Assembly (NCBI GenBank): GCA_036272915.1
Contig: DATAXV010000106.1
Coordinates: forward strand, 1 to 28,128
Direction of reading: 5' to 3'
From: DATAXV01 sp036272915
GTDB taxonomy: Bacteria > Chloroflexota > Dormibacteria > Dormibacterales > Dormibacteraceae
DNA length: 28,128 nt
The position numbers were made by a program, and so were the translations under genes. The notes below the pieces were generated by a model. It had not been told where the DNA came from. It did not search any database and saw nothing but the letters and a program-made list of their open reading frames with translations. Shown here piece after piece: positions 15,257 to 24,083 of the stretch; position 1 is the stretch's first letter, and the number at the start of each line of letters is the position of its first letter.

Positions 15257-16264
15257 TCAGGTGAAGGTGACCAGGCCCTTGACGACGCCGCCCTGGGCAA
15301 CCTCGTCGAAGGCCTTCTTGATCTCGGCGAACGCGTACCGGTGGGTGAGGAGCAGGTCGCGGTCGATGACGCCGCCCTCGACCATGCGAACCACCCCCGG
15401 CATCACGCTGGTCTCGTGCGTGCTGGCGACGATGATGGATGCGTCGCGCGGCGCCGCCATCAGGTCGATGCTGGCCTCCGCTTCGGGCGCGCTGTAGATG
15501 ACCTCACGGCCGCCGGGCTTCAGCCACCGGCACGAACGGCCGACCATGTCCGCCTGTCCCGACGCCTCGAATACGATATCGGCGCGCCCGACGGCCTCCA
15601 TCAGCGACTCGGGTGCGTCCCCGTCGGCCACGGCGGTCGAATCGGCACCCAGCCGCTCCGCCAGTTCCAGCCGCGACCGCCGCCGACCCACGCACACCAC
15701 CGTCGCGGCGCCGAGCAGCCTGGCGTAGGCGACGAAGGACAGGCCCGCGATTCCGGTGCCAGCCACCGCCACCGTCCTGTTCAGGACATCGGTCCGGCAG
15801 ATGACACTGAAGGTCTCGCTGAGGCTGATGGCGAGGGCGATGCTCGCCGGGTCTCGTTCCGGCTCGAAGCGCATCTGATCGAACCGGGGGCGCCACTCGC
15901 GATCCGGACGGTCCTCGCGCAGCGCCTCCCAGTCGGTGACCACGCCCTGCTCGGCGAACCCTCCCCAGTACAGGCCCAGCGGTGCCCTGTCCGGTTGATA
16001 CGCGCTGGGCCGGGTGACCAGCGACCCGAGCGGGATGTGTCTCACCGCCGGACCGAGCTCGACCACGCGGCCCACGGCCTCATGGCCGAGGATGCTCGGA
16101 TACGTCACTCCGCCCCGGAAGGTGCCGGCGCGCAGCATCTTGTCGGTGCTCGAGCAGATCCCGCACACGACCATCTCGACGCGCGCGTCGAGGTCGCCGA
16201 GCACCGGATCGGGTACGTCCTTGATCCCACCCCGTCCGGGGCCTTCCATCACGTACGCGCGCAT
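15257..16264 (-). CDS. Zinc-binding alcohol dehydrogenase family protein
   Basis: 335 residues, MDR fold. Catalytic zinc ligands are visible: Cys37 in CGICSSTD and His61-Glu62 in LGHEAVGRVVELG. The four-cysteine structural-zinc lobe usually found at about residues 90-110 is absent; that region reads RPSAYQPDRAPLGLYWGG. The Rossmann motif is VAGTGIAGLSFVAYARLLGA, and the next strand ends in CVGRRRSR, whose basic residues favour NADP. The substrate is unknown. It is the first gene of a two-gene minus-strand operon with the zinc-less MDR protein 20 bases downstream. The pair may handle one substrate in two steps or act as a complex (inference). Confidence 0.88.
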   Translation of the reverse strand: MRAYVMEGPGRGGIKDVPDPVLGDLDARVEMVVCGICSSTDKMLRAGTFRGGVTYPSILGHEAVGRVVELGPAVRHIPLGSLVTRPSAYQPDRAPLGLYWGGFAEQGVVTDWEALREDRPDREWRPRFDQMRFEPERDPASIALAISLSETFSVICRTDVLNRTVAVAGTGIAGLSFVAYARLLGAATVVCVGRRRSRLELAERLGADSTAVADGDAPESLMEAVGRADIVFEASGQADMVGRSCRWLKPGGREVIYSAPEAEASIDLMAAPRDASIIVASTHETSVMPGVVRMVEGGVIDRDLLLTHRYAFAEIKKAFDEVAQGGVVKGLVTFT

Positions 16265-16426
16265 TGGCCGATCGACCTCCCTGCCTGACCGCTTCCGAGC
16301 TCATCCCATTGGTCGCGGGTCCTCGGCCACGGTCTCGGTCCAGATTGCGAGCCACCCACTCCCTCTATCCTCCGCGTTCACCCGGCTCGACCGGAACGGG
16401 TGGGCTCGGCGACGGATGTGGGCGAC

Positions 16427-16942
16427 TCAGTGCAGATCGCGGGGGAGGAGCAGATCGACCGGTTCGGCGCTCCCGGGACCGAGAGCACCCCACGCCCGGG
16501 TCGTGCGCAGGACGACCAGAGCGGCGGTCGGGAGCTTCTCCTTGATCCGGCGCGGGATCTCCCCACCGGCCTCGCCGCAGAGGCGGAGGGCGAGTTCCTG
16601 GAGCCCCGGGTTGTGACCGATCACCATCACCGAGCCGATGTCGTCCGGAACACGGTGCAGGCGGCCCAGCAGCTCGCTTTCTTCCGCGGCGTACAGGTCG
16701 TCCTCGATCAGGCAGTGCGCGTCGTCCAGTCTCAGCGCCTCCCGCAGCGGCCGCAGCGTCTCCCTGGTGCGAAGGGAGGACGAGCAGAGCACCAGGTCGA
16801 TCCCGACGTGCATGGACCGGACGCGCGCCGCGACTCTCAGCGCGTCGCGCCGGCCACGCTTGGCGAGCGGGCGGTCACCGTCCGCCAGATCCGGATCGTC
16901 CCAGCTCGACTTGGCGTGGCGGAGGAGGTGGAGGTACCTCAT
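16427..16942 (-). CDS. sixA: SixA-type phosphohistidine phosphatase
   Basis: A 171-residue histidine phosphatase superfamily protein of SixA size. The motif LHLLRHAKSSWDD holds the phosphate-accepting His9 in an RHAKSSW context typical of SixA. LCSSSLRTRETLRPL carries the second active-site arginine, and VMVIGHNPGLQELA the second histidine. Such proteins dephosphorylate phosphohistidine on phosphotransfer proteins; small-molecule substrates are possible. The ATG at 16942 gives the normal N-terminus; a longer in-frame version has a non-homologous leader. The ribosome site is weak (GGGTGG). It lies 108 bases downstream of menB on the same strand. Confidence 0.9.
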   Translation of the reverse strand: MRYLHLLRHAKSSWDDPDLADGDRPLAKRGRRDALRVAARVRSMHVGIDLVLCSSSLRTRETLRPLREALRLDDAHCLIEDDLYAAEESELLGRLHRVPDDIGSVMVIGHNPGLQELALRLCGEAGGEIPRRIKEKLPTAALVVLRTTRAWGALGPGSAEPVDLLLPRDLH

Positions 16943-17050
16943 CCACCCAGTCTGGGCGTTCTCCCGCGATTGCCCGGCTGACGCGCCGTCCACGTCCAGC
17001 AGCCCGGCCGCCACCGGCCATGCCCGCTGGGCGGCCCCGGCCGTGCGCAG

Positions 17051-17950
17051 TCAGTAGTGCCACGGGAACGGCGACCAGTCGGGCCGGCGCTTCTCCAGGA
17101 ACGCCTCCCGGCCCTCGGCCGCCTCGTCGGTCATGTAGGCGAGCCGGGTCGCCTCGCCGGCGAACAGCTGCTGCCCGATGAGCCCGTCATCGATGAGGTT
17201 GAACGCGAACTTGAGCATCCGCTGCGACGTCGGGCTCTTCTCGTTGATCTGGCGAGCCCACTCGAGCGCCTCCCGCTCGAGCTCCTGGTGGGGCACGACC
17301 GCATTCACCATCCCCATACGGTTGGCGTCGGCGGCATCGTACTCGCGGCCGAGAAAGAAGATCTCCCTGGCGAACTTCTGGCCGACCTGCCGCGCCAGGT
17401 ACGCGGAGCCGAAGCCGGCATCGAAGCTGGCGACGTCGGCGTCGGTCTGCTTGAAGCGGGCGTGCTCGGCGCTGGCCAGGGTCAGGTCGCAGACGACATG
17501 CAGGCTATGACCGCCCCCGACCGCCCATCCGGGGACGACGCAGATCACCACCTTGGGCATGAAGCGGATCAGCCGCTGCACCTCGAGGATGTGCAGCCGC
17601 CCCGTCCTTGCCGGGTCGATCGAGTCGGCGTTCTCACCGGTCGCGTAGCGATAGCCGTCGCGCCCGCGGACGCGCTGGTCGCCGCCCGAGCAGAAGGCCC
17701 AGCCTCCGTCCTTGGGCGAGGGTCCGTTCCCGGTCAGCAGCACACATCCCACGTCGCTCGTCTGTCGGGCGTGGTCGAGCGCCCGATAGAGCTCGTCGAC
17801 GGTTTGAGGCCGGAACGCGTTGCGCACCTCGGGTCGATCGATCGCGATCCTGACCGTCCCGCTCTCGCGGGCGCGGTGGTAGGTGACGTCCTGGAGCTCG
17901 AAGCCTGGTACCTCGCTCCAGGCCTGGGGGTCGAAGAGCTCCGAGATCAT
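17051..17950 (-). CDS. menB: 1,4-dihydroxy-2-naphthoyl-CoA synthase (type II)
   Basis: 299 residues, crotonase fold, making the naphthoquinone ring of menaquinone from o-succinylbenzoyl-CoA. Family blocks are the oxyanion-hole segment CSGGDQRVRGRDGY (about 87-100), PGWAVGGGHSLHVVCDL (140-156) and the C-terminal GEATRLAYMTDEA and PDWSPFP. In QTDADVASFD the residue after QT is Asp170, matching Asp185 of the M. tuberculosis enzyme. In type I enzymes such as E. coli MenB this is a glycine and bicarbonate is needed, so a bicarbonate-independent type II enzyme is expected. The ATG at 17950 has GGAGG seven to eight bases upstream. No other men genes are nearby. Confidence 0.95.
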   Translation of the reverse strand: MISELFDPQAWSEVPGFELQDVTYHRARESGTVRIAIDRPEVRNAFRPQTVDELYRALDHARQTSDVGCVLLTGNGPSPKDGGWAFCSGGDQRVRGRDGYRYATGENADSIDPARTGRLHILEVQRLIRFMPKVVICVVPGWAVGGGHSLHVVCDLTLASAEHARFKQTDADVASFDAGFGSAYLARQVGQKFAREIFFLGREYDAADANRMGMVNAVVPHQELEREALEWARQINEKSPTSQRMLKFAFNLIDDGLIGQQLFAGEATRLAYMTDEAAEGREAFLEKRRPDWSPFPWHY

Positions 17951-18109
17951 GGCTGTTCCTCCATCTGGACGCATGGCGCGGCGACGGGCCGAGGATACGT
18001 CCGCGAGGTGTTGCCATTGACGATCCGACCGGCCGGCCCTGGAGCCACGCCCGATCACCATCGAGCCGGTGGCCGCCCAGGCCGCCCGCAGATACGCGGA
18101 GGAAGTCTG

Positions 18110-18763
18110 TCACAACGCTGTCCATGACATCGCTCCTCGCCCTCGACCCCACGCCTCCGGCGGCCGATGAGCGATCCGCCGCACATGATGGCGATGGTGC
18201 GACCGTTCCACGGGTCGCGTGCTCTCGGGCCGGTAGACGTGCACGACGATTCCGGACGCGAAGCTCCTGGCCTCGACGAGCCGCAGCCGGCGAGCCGCGG
18301 ACAGCTCCGCGAAGAGAGCCTGGCCCTGCCCGACGGCCACCGGCTGGATGCCCAGGAAGTACTCGTCCACCAGGTCCCGAGCGGCGAGCGCCGCCGCGAA
18401 GGCGCCGCCACCGTAGGCGATCACGTCCGGCCCCTCCTCCGCCTTGATCGCCCTGATCTCGTCCGCCAGGTCGCCGCGGGCGATCCGGGTGACGGGCCAG
18501 GAGGCGTCCTGGATCGTCTTCGAGAAGACGACCTTGGGGATGTCGTTCATCGGTGCCGCGTATGGATGCGTCGCGGTCGGCCAGAAGGACGCCATCTCCT
18601 CGTAGGTGACGCGGCCCATCAGGTGGGCCCCCGCCCTGGACACCCGATCCAGCTTCCACTCGACGAGCTCGGCGTCCTCGGGCACGGGTCCGCCCGGATG
18701 CTCCCGGTCGCTGGCCACGAACCCATCGATCGTCATGCCCATCTGCAGGACCACTCGTCGCAT
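18110..18763 (-). CDS. Dihydrofolate reductase / RibD C-terminal-like reductase
   Basis: 217 residues. The N-terminus MRRVVLQMGMTIDGFVASDR, then AHLMGRVTYEEMASFWPT, KVVFSKTI and DVIAYGGGAFAAALAARDLV follow the order of the RibD_C/DHFR-like family, a group of NADPH-dependent reductases often unrelated to folate. The ATG at 18763 has GGAGG seven bases upstream. Residues beyond about 180 (after VVHVYRP) are Arg/His-rich and unlike the family, so the 3' end may have been extended by a lost stop or frameshift. It lies 174 bases downstream of the sugar cassette on the same strand and is probably separate from it. The substrate is unknown. Confidence 0.85.
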   Translation of the reverse strand: MRRVVLQMGMTIDGFVASDREHPGGPVPEDAELVEWKLDRVSRAGAHLMGRVTYEEMASFWPTATHPYAAPMNDIPKVVFSKTIQDASWPVTRIARGDLADEIRAIKAEEGPDVIAYGGGAFAAALAARDLVDEYFLGIQPVAVGQGQALFAELSAARRLRLVEARSFASGIVVHVYRPESTRPVERSHHRHHVRRIAHRPPEAWGRGRGAMSWTAL

Positions 18764-18937
18764 CTCTGAACCTCCGGCTACGGGATCGCGGCGGTCGCCC
18801 CGACCCTCGGCATATCCGCACCTCGTCGGTTGTGCGGGGGCCTGTATCGGCTCCTGACACGGCGTCGATCGGAGCTGCCGGAAATCGACACCGCCTGGCC
18901 GCGTGATGCGTCCTGCCCGTGGCCCGGGCACGAGTGG

Positions 18938-19846
18938 TCAGCCCAGGCCGTAGAAGCGAGCCGCCACCTCTCCCTTGATCGCCGCCATCGCTGCCGTGTC
19001 GCCGGCGAGGATCAGATCCAGGTTCTCGGCCAGCGCCCCCTGCACCCGCTCGTAGCTGCCCGCCAGCGTGCAGACCGGCCAGTCGCTGCCGTACATGCAG
19101 CGCCGGGGTCCGAAGGCGTCCAGGACGACCTCGATGTAGGGGCGGAGGTCGGTCGCCGTCCACGACCGACGGTCGGCCTCGGTGACCATGCCCGAGAGCT
19201 TGCAGAAGATCCGGGGATTCTCGGCCGCCGCCCGGATCATGCTCGCCCAGGGCTCGAGGGCACCGCCGACGATCGGGGGCTTGGCCACATGGTCGACGAC
19301 CATGTTCAGGTCGGGGAGGCGCTCGGAGAGCTCGGGCACGAAGGTGAGCTCCCGAGGCGTGAGCAGGAGGTCGAAGGCGAGGCCAGACTCCTGGACCGCC
19401 TTCAGCCCGGTGACGACGTCGTGGCGGACCAGCCAGCCGGCGTCGGCCTCGAACGGCGCCATGTGGCGGATGCCGACCAGCTTGGGATGGGCGATCGCCT
19501 CGAGGTCGCGCGTGACATGCTCCTCGCCCTGGGTGAGATCGACCCAGCCGACCACGCCCGCGATGCTCTCCCGCGCCGAGGCAAGCTCCAGCAGCCAGCG
19601 GGTCTCGCCGTCGGCGTGGATGGCCTGGACGACGACGCTGCTGCCGACGCCGCCGGCCCGCAGCTGCGGCTCCAGGTCGTCGGGCATGCAGTCCCGGCCG
19701 AGCTCGGGCACGCCCGCCTCGACCCAGCTGTAGCTGACCGATCCCGACCACCAGTTGCCGCGGATGGGGAAGCGGCGGTGCGCCTCCCAGTAGTGCTGGT
19801 GAGCGTCGATCCCACCGTCCGGCAGCCGGCGGAGGAGGTCACTCAC
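18938..19846 (-). CDS. COG3618 amidohydrolase, probable sugar lactonase (fuconolactonase-like)
   Basis: 302 residues, TIM-barrel metal hydrolase. Metal ligands are recognisable as His16 and His18 in IDAHQHYW, His186 in MVVDHVAKP and Asp255 in MYGSDWPVC. AGVVGWVDL and FCKLSGMVTEAD are characteristic of the group containing L-fuconolactonase, L-rhamnono-lactonase and 2-pyrone-4,6-dicarboxylate lactonase. I chose the GTG at 19846: GGAGG lies six bases upstream, and it overlaps the dehydratase stop by eight bases, giving coupled translation. The dehydratase neighbour suggests that it opens an aldonolactone to the aldonate. Which sugar is not visible. It is the last gene of the GntR cassette. Confidence 0.85.
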   Translation of the reverse strand: MSDLLRRLPDGGIDAHQHYWEAHRRFPIRGNWWSGSVSYSWVEAGVPELGRDCMPDDLEPQLRAGGVGSSVVVQAIHADGETRWLLELASARESIAGVVGWVDLTQGEEHVTRDLEAIAHPKLVGIRHMAPFEADAGWLVRHDVVTGLKAVQESGLAFDLLLTPRELTFVPELSERLPDLNMVVDHVAKPPIVGGALEPWASMIRAAAENPRIFCKLSGMVTEADRRSWTATDLRPYIEVVLDAFGPRRCMYGSDWPVCTLAGSYERVQGALAENLDLILAGDTAAMAAIKGEVAARFYGLG

Positions 19847-20954
19847 GACCGGCCTCCGAAGGAGCGGGGAAGATCTGGTGGGCGTCCAGAGCCTTCTGGT
19901 CGAGGATGATGCCGTGCCCCGGCCGCTCCGGCGGGGTGAACCAGCCATCCCGCACCTGGACCTCCTCGGCGAGGATGCCGAGCTCCCTGAAGGAGCCGCC
20001 CTCGACGTCCTCCAGGATGTGCCCGTTCTCGACGCAGCAGAGCAGCTGACCCGTGATCTCGAGCAGGAAGTGGGGAGCCATGGGCAGGTCCCAGGTCCGG
20101 GCGAGATCGGCGATCTCCAGCCAGGGCGTGATGCCGCCGACCCTGACCACGTCCGCCTGCACGTAGTCGCAGGCGCCCCTGGCCATGTAGTCGTTGAACT
20201 GGTAGGAGGTGTAGACGTTCTCTCCGATCGCGATCGGGGTGGTCACCCGCCGGCGCAGGCGCGCGTGTCCATCGACGTCGTCGGAGATGAGGGGCTCCTC
20301 GACCCAGGAGACGTCGAGCGGCGCGTAGGACTGGATCGCGTGGACCGCCTGGGTCAGGTCCCAGCCCTGGTTGGCGTCGACCAGGAGCCGGCCCTTGGGG
20401 CCGATCACGCGGCGGACCATGGCCAGCCGCTCCAGATCGTCATGCGGGTCGGGCATGCCCACCTTGACCTTGACCGCCGCGTAGCCGGCGTCCCGCCACC
20501 GGCGCACCTGCTCCTCGAGGTGGGCCATGTCGAGGTTGAGGTTGACGCCCGAGCCGTAGGCGCAGATGCTCTCCCGGAAGCGCCCGAGCACGTCCGCCAG
20601 CGGAAGCTGCCGCTCCTGCGCGACGAGGTCCCAGAGGGCGATGTCGCAGGCGGCCAGGGCCATCGTGGTCAGGCCTCCGCCGCCGGCGTCGTGCATCTGG
20701 CGCCAGAGCCGGCGCCACTGCACCCGGGGGTTCACCTCCTGCCCGAGCAGGCGCGGCGCGATGTAGGCGTCGAGCAGCGTCTGCGTGGCCAGGGCGGCGA
20801 CGCCCACGCTGTAGCTGAAGCCGGTGCCCGTGTACCCGCCCGCCTCGATCCGGGTCACGACCAGCTCGATGTCGGTGACGCGGTGGGTCTGATCGCCCCA
20901 GGGCCGTGCCAGCGGCAGCCGGTAGGTCCGGGTCTCGATCGACTCGACTCTCAT
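19839..20954 (-). CDS. Enolase-superfamily acid-sugar dehydratase (mandelate racemase subgroup)
   Basis: 371 residues. The barrel holds the full mandelate-racemase-type set: the KxK base pair Lys162/Lys164 (AAVKVKVG), metal ligands Asp193 (LLVDANQGW), Glu219 (SWVEEP) and Glu245 (AIGENVY), and the His295-Asp268 dyad (MAPHFLLE; QADVVRVGGIT). With both a lysine and the His-Asp dyad, such enzymes remove water from sugar acids to give 2-keto-3-deoxy acids. The lactonase neighbour points to an aldonate such as fuconate, rhamnonate or galactonate; the exact substrate cannot be read. AAGGAGGAG precedes the ATG at 20954 with good spacing. It is the third structural gene of the cassette, 27 bases after the Gfo/Idh/MocA gene. 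Confidence 0.9.
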   Translation of the reverse strand: MRVESIETRTYRLPLARPWGDQTHRVTDIELVVTRIEAGGYTGTGFSYSVGVAALATQTLLDAYIAPRLLGQEVNPRVQWRRLWRQMHDAGGGGLTTMALAACDIALWDLVAQERQLPLADVLGRFRESICAYGSGVNLNLDMAHLEEQVRRWRDAGYAAVKVKVGMPDPHDDLERLAMVRRVIGPKGRLLVDANQGWDLTQAVHAIQSYAPLDVSWVEEPLISDDVDGHARLRRRVTTPIAIGENVYTSYQFNDYMARGACDYVQADVVRVGGITPWLEIADLARTWDLPMAPHFLLEITGQLLCCVENGHILEDVEGGSFRELGILAEEVQVRDGWFTPPERPGHGIILDQKALDAHQIFPAPSEAGRE

Positions 20955-20981
20955 CGACTCCTCCTTAGGCTCCCGCCGCCC

Positions 20982-21974
20982 TCACCATCCGTAGCCCGCA
21001 TCGCGCCGTTCGATGACGCGGTGCGACCGGGCGGCCTCGTAGGCGGCGCTGATGATGCGAGAGCTGGTGGCGGCGTCGGCCAGCGTCGAGGCCGGCGCCC
21101 CCTCGCCGCGCACGGCGGCGGCGAAGGCCTGGGTCTCGTGGCGGTAGGCCTCGAGATAGATCGGGATGCCGAAGGCGAACCAGGGGTTCCGCCGCCTGGT
21201 CCCGACGGCGCTGCGCCAGGAGATCGAGGTGCCGCCCTCGGTGCCGATGGCCTTGATCAGGTAGGTCCAGGGATCGGTGGTGAGGTCGTCGGCGGCGAAG
21301 CTGGCGAAGAGGTACGCGGTGGTCCCGTCGGGGTACTCCCAGACCATCCAGGCCTGGTCCTCCCGGTCGAGCTTTCGCCAGGCGCCGGGGTGGATCCCGG
21401 CGTGGATGCGCTCGGGCGGTCCCATCACGGCCAGGGCCAGGTAGGCGTGGTGGACCATGACCTCCTCCAGGATGCCGCCGTAGGCGGCGGCGATCTCCTC
21501 GGGGTGGCGGAGGACGTAGTGGACCCAGAGGCCGCGCAGGGTGCCCAGCTCGCCCTCGTCGCGGAGGCGGAGCAGGCGGCGGAACTCGGGCGTGTAGGCG
21601 TTGTTGTGCCCGGGCATGCAGACCAGGCCGCGGCCGGCGGCGAGCCGGTCCAGCCCCTCGATCTCCGCCGGATCGTGCGAGACCGGCTTCTCGACCAGCA
21701 CGTGGCGGCCCGCCTCCAGGCAGCGTGAGGCGATGGCGACGTGGGCCGCCGCCGGGGTCAGGACGTAGACGGCCTCGACCTCGGGGTCGTCGAGCATGGC
21801 GTCGAGGCTGGCGTGATTCCGGACGTCCCACTCCTCGGCCCGCCGCTTCAGCGTCTCGGGGTCGATGTCGTGGATCGCCGCCAGCCGGATCCCACCGGCC
21901 TCGGCGAGGGCGTCGCGGTGAAGGTCGGAGACCATCCCCAACCCGACCAGGCCGACGCCGATGCCGCCGCTCAC
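20982..21974 (-). CDS. Gfo/Idh/MocA-family oxidoreductase
   Basis: 330 residues. The N-terminal Rossmann fold starts with VGLVGLGMVSDLHRDAL, and the EKP motif of the family is at 95-97 (HVLVEKPVSHDP). The C-terminal alpha/beta domain carries GGILEEVMVHHAYLAL (about 167-182), where relatives place the catalytic Asp/His; here Glu171 and His175/176 are the candidates. It probably oxidises a sugar C1 or C3 hydroxyl with NAD(P). The GTG start at 21974 overlaps the stop of the hydrolase-like gene by four bases (GTGA), so expression is tightly coupled. Followed by a dehydratase and a lactonase, an aldose 1-dehydrogenase role forming a lactone fits best (inference). Confidence 0.9.
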   Translation of the reverse strand: MSGGIGVGLVGLGMVSDLHRDALAEAGGIRLAAIHDIDPETLKRRAEEWDVRNHASLDAMLDDPEVEAVYVLTPAAAHVAIASRCLEAGRHVLVEKPVSHDPAEIEGLDRLAAGRGLVCMPGHNNAYTPEFRRLLRLRDEGELGTLRGLWVHYVLRHPEEIAAAYGGILEEVMVHHAYLALAVMGPPERIHAGIHPGAWRKLDREDQAWMVWEYPDGTTAYLFASFAADDLTTDPWTYLIKAIGTEGGTSISWRSAVGTRRRNPWFAFGIPIYLEAYRHETQAFAAAVRGEGAPASTLADAATSSRIISAAYEAARSHRVIERRDAGYGW

Positions 21975-24052
21975 CGCCGGTTCCAGGTCACCACCTTGAC
22001 CTCCTCCTTCTCGATCGTGATGTCGAGCGGAGCCCTGGCCTCGACCGGCTCGCGGCCGGGGCTGTGCACGGTGACCGCCACCGGCCCCTCCTCGTCGAGC
22101 GAGATCCGGGCGTGACGGGCGCCGTCGGCGAAGTGGTTGAAGATCACGGCCGAGCGGCCCTCGCCCTCCCGCCGGCTCCAGTGCAGGCCGTCCTCCGCCT
22201 CGATGCCGACACCGGCCGGGTCGACCGGTCGCCCGTGCCAGAGCACGTCCCAGAGGGAGCGGCGCAGCTCCAGCGCGCGCCGCACGTGGCCGGCCAGCCG
22301 CGGCGCGTCGGCGGCGCTGCCGTGCAGGCACCGCGCCTCCACGTTGATCACGTGTCCGTGCCGGAGGCAGTTGTTGACCAGGCCGTAATCGTAGTGGCCG
22401 ACCACGCAGCAGGTCTGCCGGTACTCGGGGAAGGCGGCGGCCGTGGTCGGCAGGTGGTCCTCCGAGAAGAAGCGCGAGTAGGAGGCGTCGACCAGCGGCA
22501 TGATGCGATCCCAGTGGCACTCGGCGGCCAGCCGGAAGCCCGGGTTCTCCACCCGGGCCTCGTCGGCGAAGGCGCGGAGCGTCCGCCAGACGCTGCCGAC
22601 CATCGCCTCATCCCGGGGCAGGTTCAGGCCCGGGGCGTAGTCGATGCCGAGGGCGCCGTTGAGCTTGTCGATCTGCGTCCCCGCCGCGCCCAGCCTCGCC
22701 ACCTGCAGCAGCTGGTCGCGGATGGCGCGGTCGAAGCCGGGGTGGGCGGGGTTCATGGCCACCATCCGCGGCTCGCACTGGTTGGCCAGTCCGAGGAGCG
22801 TGTGGTACTCCCAGCCCATGCTGTTGCGATGGAGGCCGCGGGGGTCCTGGACCGCGTACCGGTGCAGCTCCTGGCGCCACCAGTCGGTCTCCATGTGGGC
22901 CCACTGAAGGTTGGTGAAGAGCAGCACCTCGACGCCCATCCCTCGGCAGGTCGCGATCGCTTCCCGCAGGTCCTCGGCCGATCCCAGCCGCGGATCGGGC
23001 ACGTACTGGGGATAGTCGCGATCGATCCCGCCCACGTCCCAGCCGTCGATCTGGAGCACGTGGATGCCGGCGTCACGCGCGGCGGCGGCCAGCCGGGGCA
23101 GGTCCGCGAAGCGGTAGCCGACGCTGTCCTCCGGGTAGCTGATGATCGTCGACTGCCAGGCGTCCTGCTCGGAGAGCCAGCTCCCCGACTTGTCCACCGG
23201 CACCGGCATGGTCCGGTCGAACCAGGCCCGGTAGTGTTCGGCGGCCGCCCACCAGATGCCCTGGTGGAAATGGAGGACGACGGGCGGGCTCTCCCAGCTC
23301 TGTCCCGGCTCGAGGAAGGGGAACGAGGCCCAGGCCAGCGTCATCCCGACCGGCGTGTCCCCGGCCTCGGCCGGGTCCGGCCAGCCCTGCCGGGCACCCC
23401 GCCAGCTGGCGCAGGGATGGAGCTGGGCGAAGGCCATGCTCATCGCCCCCTGCGGCCGGGGGTCGAGGTTGGCCAGCATCACGCCACGGCGGCCGGCCGC
23501 GTCGTAGAGGTCGACCCAGGGCATCGACATCGCCATCGGGTAGGGCGAGATCCAGACCGGCTCGGCCGGCCCCAGGTAGGTGCCGGGGAACTCGTCGTAG
23601 AGCGACCACTCGCGCCCGACGCCGACGGCATCGGTGTGGTGGACGCGCCAGCGATCCCGCTCCTCGCGGTTGGCCATGCCTCCGATGGCGGGGAAGATGG
23701 CCTCCTCGATCGGGATCCCGGACCGGTTCTCGAGGCCCAGCCGGAAGCGGACGTCATCATCCTCCAGCTCGATCTCGAGGCGGACGGTGATGTCGAAGCC
23801 TCCCTGCGAGCTGCGCAGCCCGGTCCAGGTCAGGACCGCGCCGTTCGCGGCCGGCTCGGCGCGCGTCAGGGCCTGGTCGCGGCCGAGGATGTAGTGTCCC
23901 CGCCAGCCCGGGAGCGGTGCCAGGAGCCGGAAGTTCTCGGCCAGGCGCCGCTCGGTGACCAGGTCGATGCCCAGCCCACGGTGGCGGATACGGGTGAGCC
24001 GTCCGGTCCCGGTCTCGACCTCGACCTCGACCCGACCGTTCTCGATCAGCAT
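21971..24052 (-). CDS. Large glycoside-hydrolase-like protein, clan GH-D/DUF6259 type
   Basis: 693 residues, apparently cytoplasmic (no signal peptide). The first ~270 residues are beta-rich with aromatic motifs. A TIM-barrel-like region runs from about 300 to 570, and a C-terminal beta domain follows from about 610. Barrel strands end in acidic motifs: Asp336 in LQIDGWDVGGIDRDYP, Asp462 in GTQIDKLNG and Glu511 in AAECHWDRIM. This layout recalls GH36/clan GH-D enzymes and DUF6259 proteins, where an IDxxN-type aspartate is the nucleophile. I cannot name a GH family with confidence. The ATG at 24052 has GGAGG seven bases upstream. It is first after the GntR gene and four-base-coupled to the oxidoreductase, so it probably releases the sugar for the cassette. 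Confidence 0.75.
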   Translation of the reverse strand: MLIENGRVEVEVETGTGRLTRIRHRGLGIDLVTERRLAENFRLLAPLPGWRGHYILGRDQALTRAEPAANGAVLTWTGLRSSQGGFDITVRLEIELEDDDVRFRLGLENRSGIPIEEAIFPAIGGMANREERDRWRVHHTDAVGVGREWSLYDEFPGTYLGPAEPVWISPYPMAMSMPWVDLYDAAGRRGVMLANLDPRPQGAMSMAFAQLHPCASWRGARQGWPDPAEAGDTPVGMTLAWASFPFLEPGQSWESPPVVLHFHQGIWWAAAEHYRAWFDRTMPVPVDKSGSWLSEQDAWQSTIISYPEDSVGYRFADLPRLAAAARDAGIHVLQIDGWDVGGIDRDYPQYVPDPRLGSAEDLREAIATCRGMGVEVLLFTNLQWAHMETDWWRQELHRYAVQDPRGLHRNSMGWEYHTLLGLANQCEPRMVAMNPAHPGFDRAIRDQLLQVARLGAAGTQIDKLNGALGIDYAPGLNLPRDEAMVGSVWRTLRAFADEARVENPGFRLAAECHWDRIMPLVDASYSRFFSEDHLPTTAAAFPEYRQTCCVVGHYDYGLVNNCLRHGHVINVEARCLHGSAADAPRLAGHVRRALELRRSLWDVLWHGRPVDPAGVGIEAEDGLHWSRREGEGRSAVIFNHFADGARHARISLDEEGPVAVTVHSPGREPVEARAPLDITIEKEEVKVVTWNRR

Positions 24053-24083
24053 TCCTAACCCTCCCTGTGGGATGCGGTCGGTC

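Noticed and set aside
18110..18763. DHFR-like gene as part of the sugar cassette
   Set aside because: It has its own ribosome site, lies 174 bases beyond the lactonase gene, and has no evident role in the pathway.
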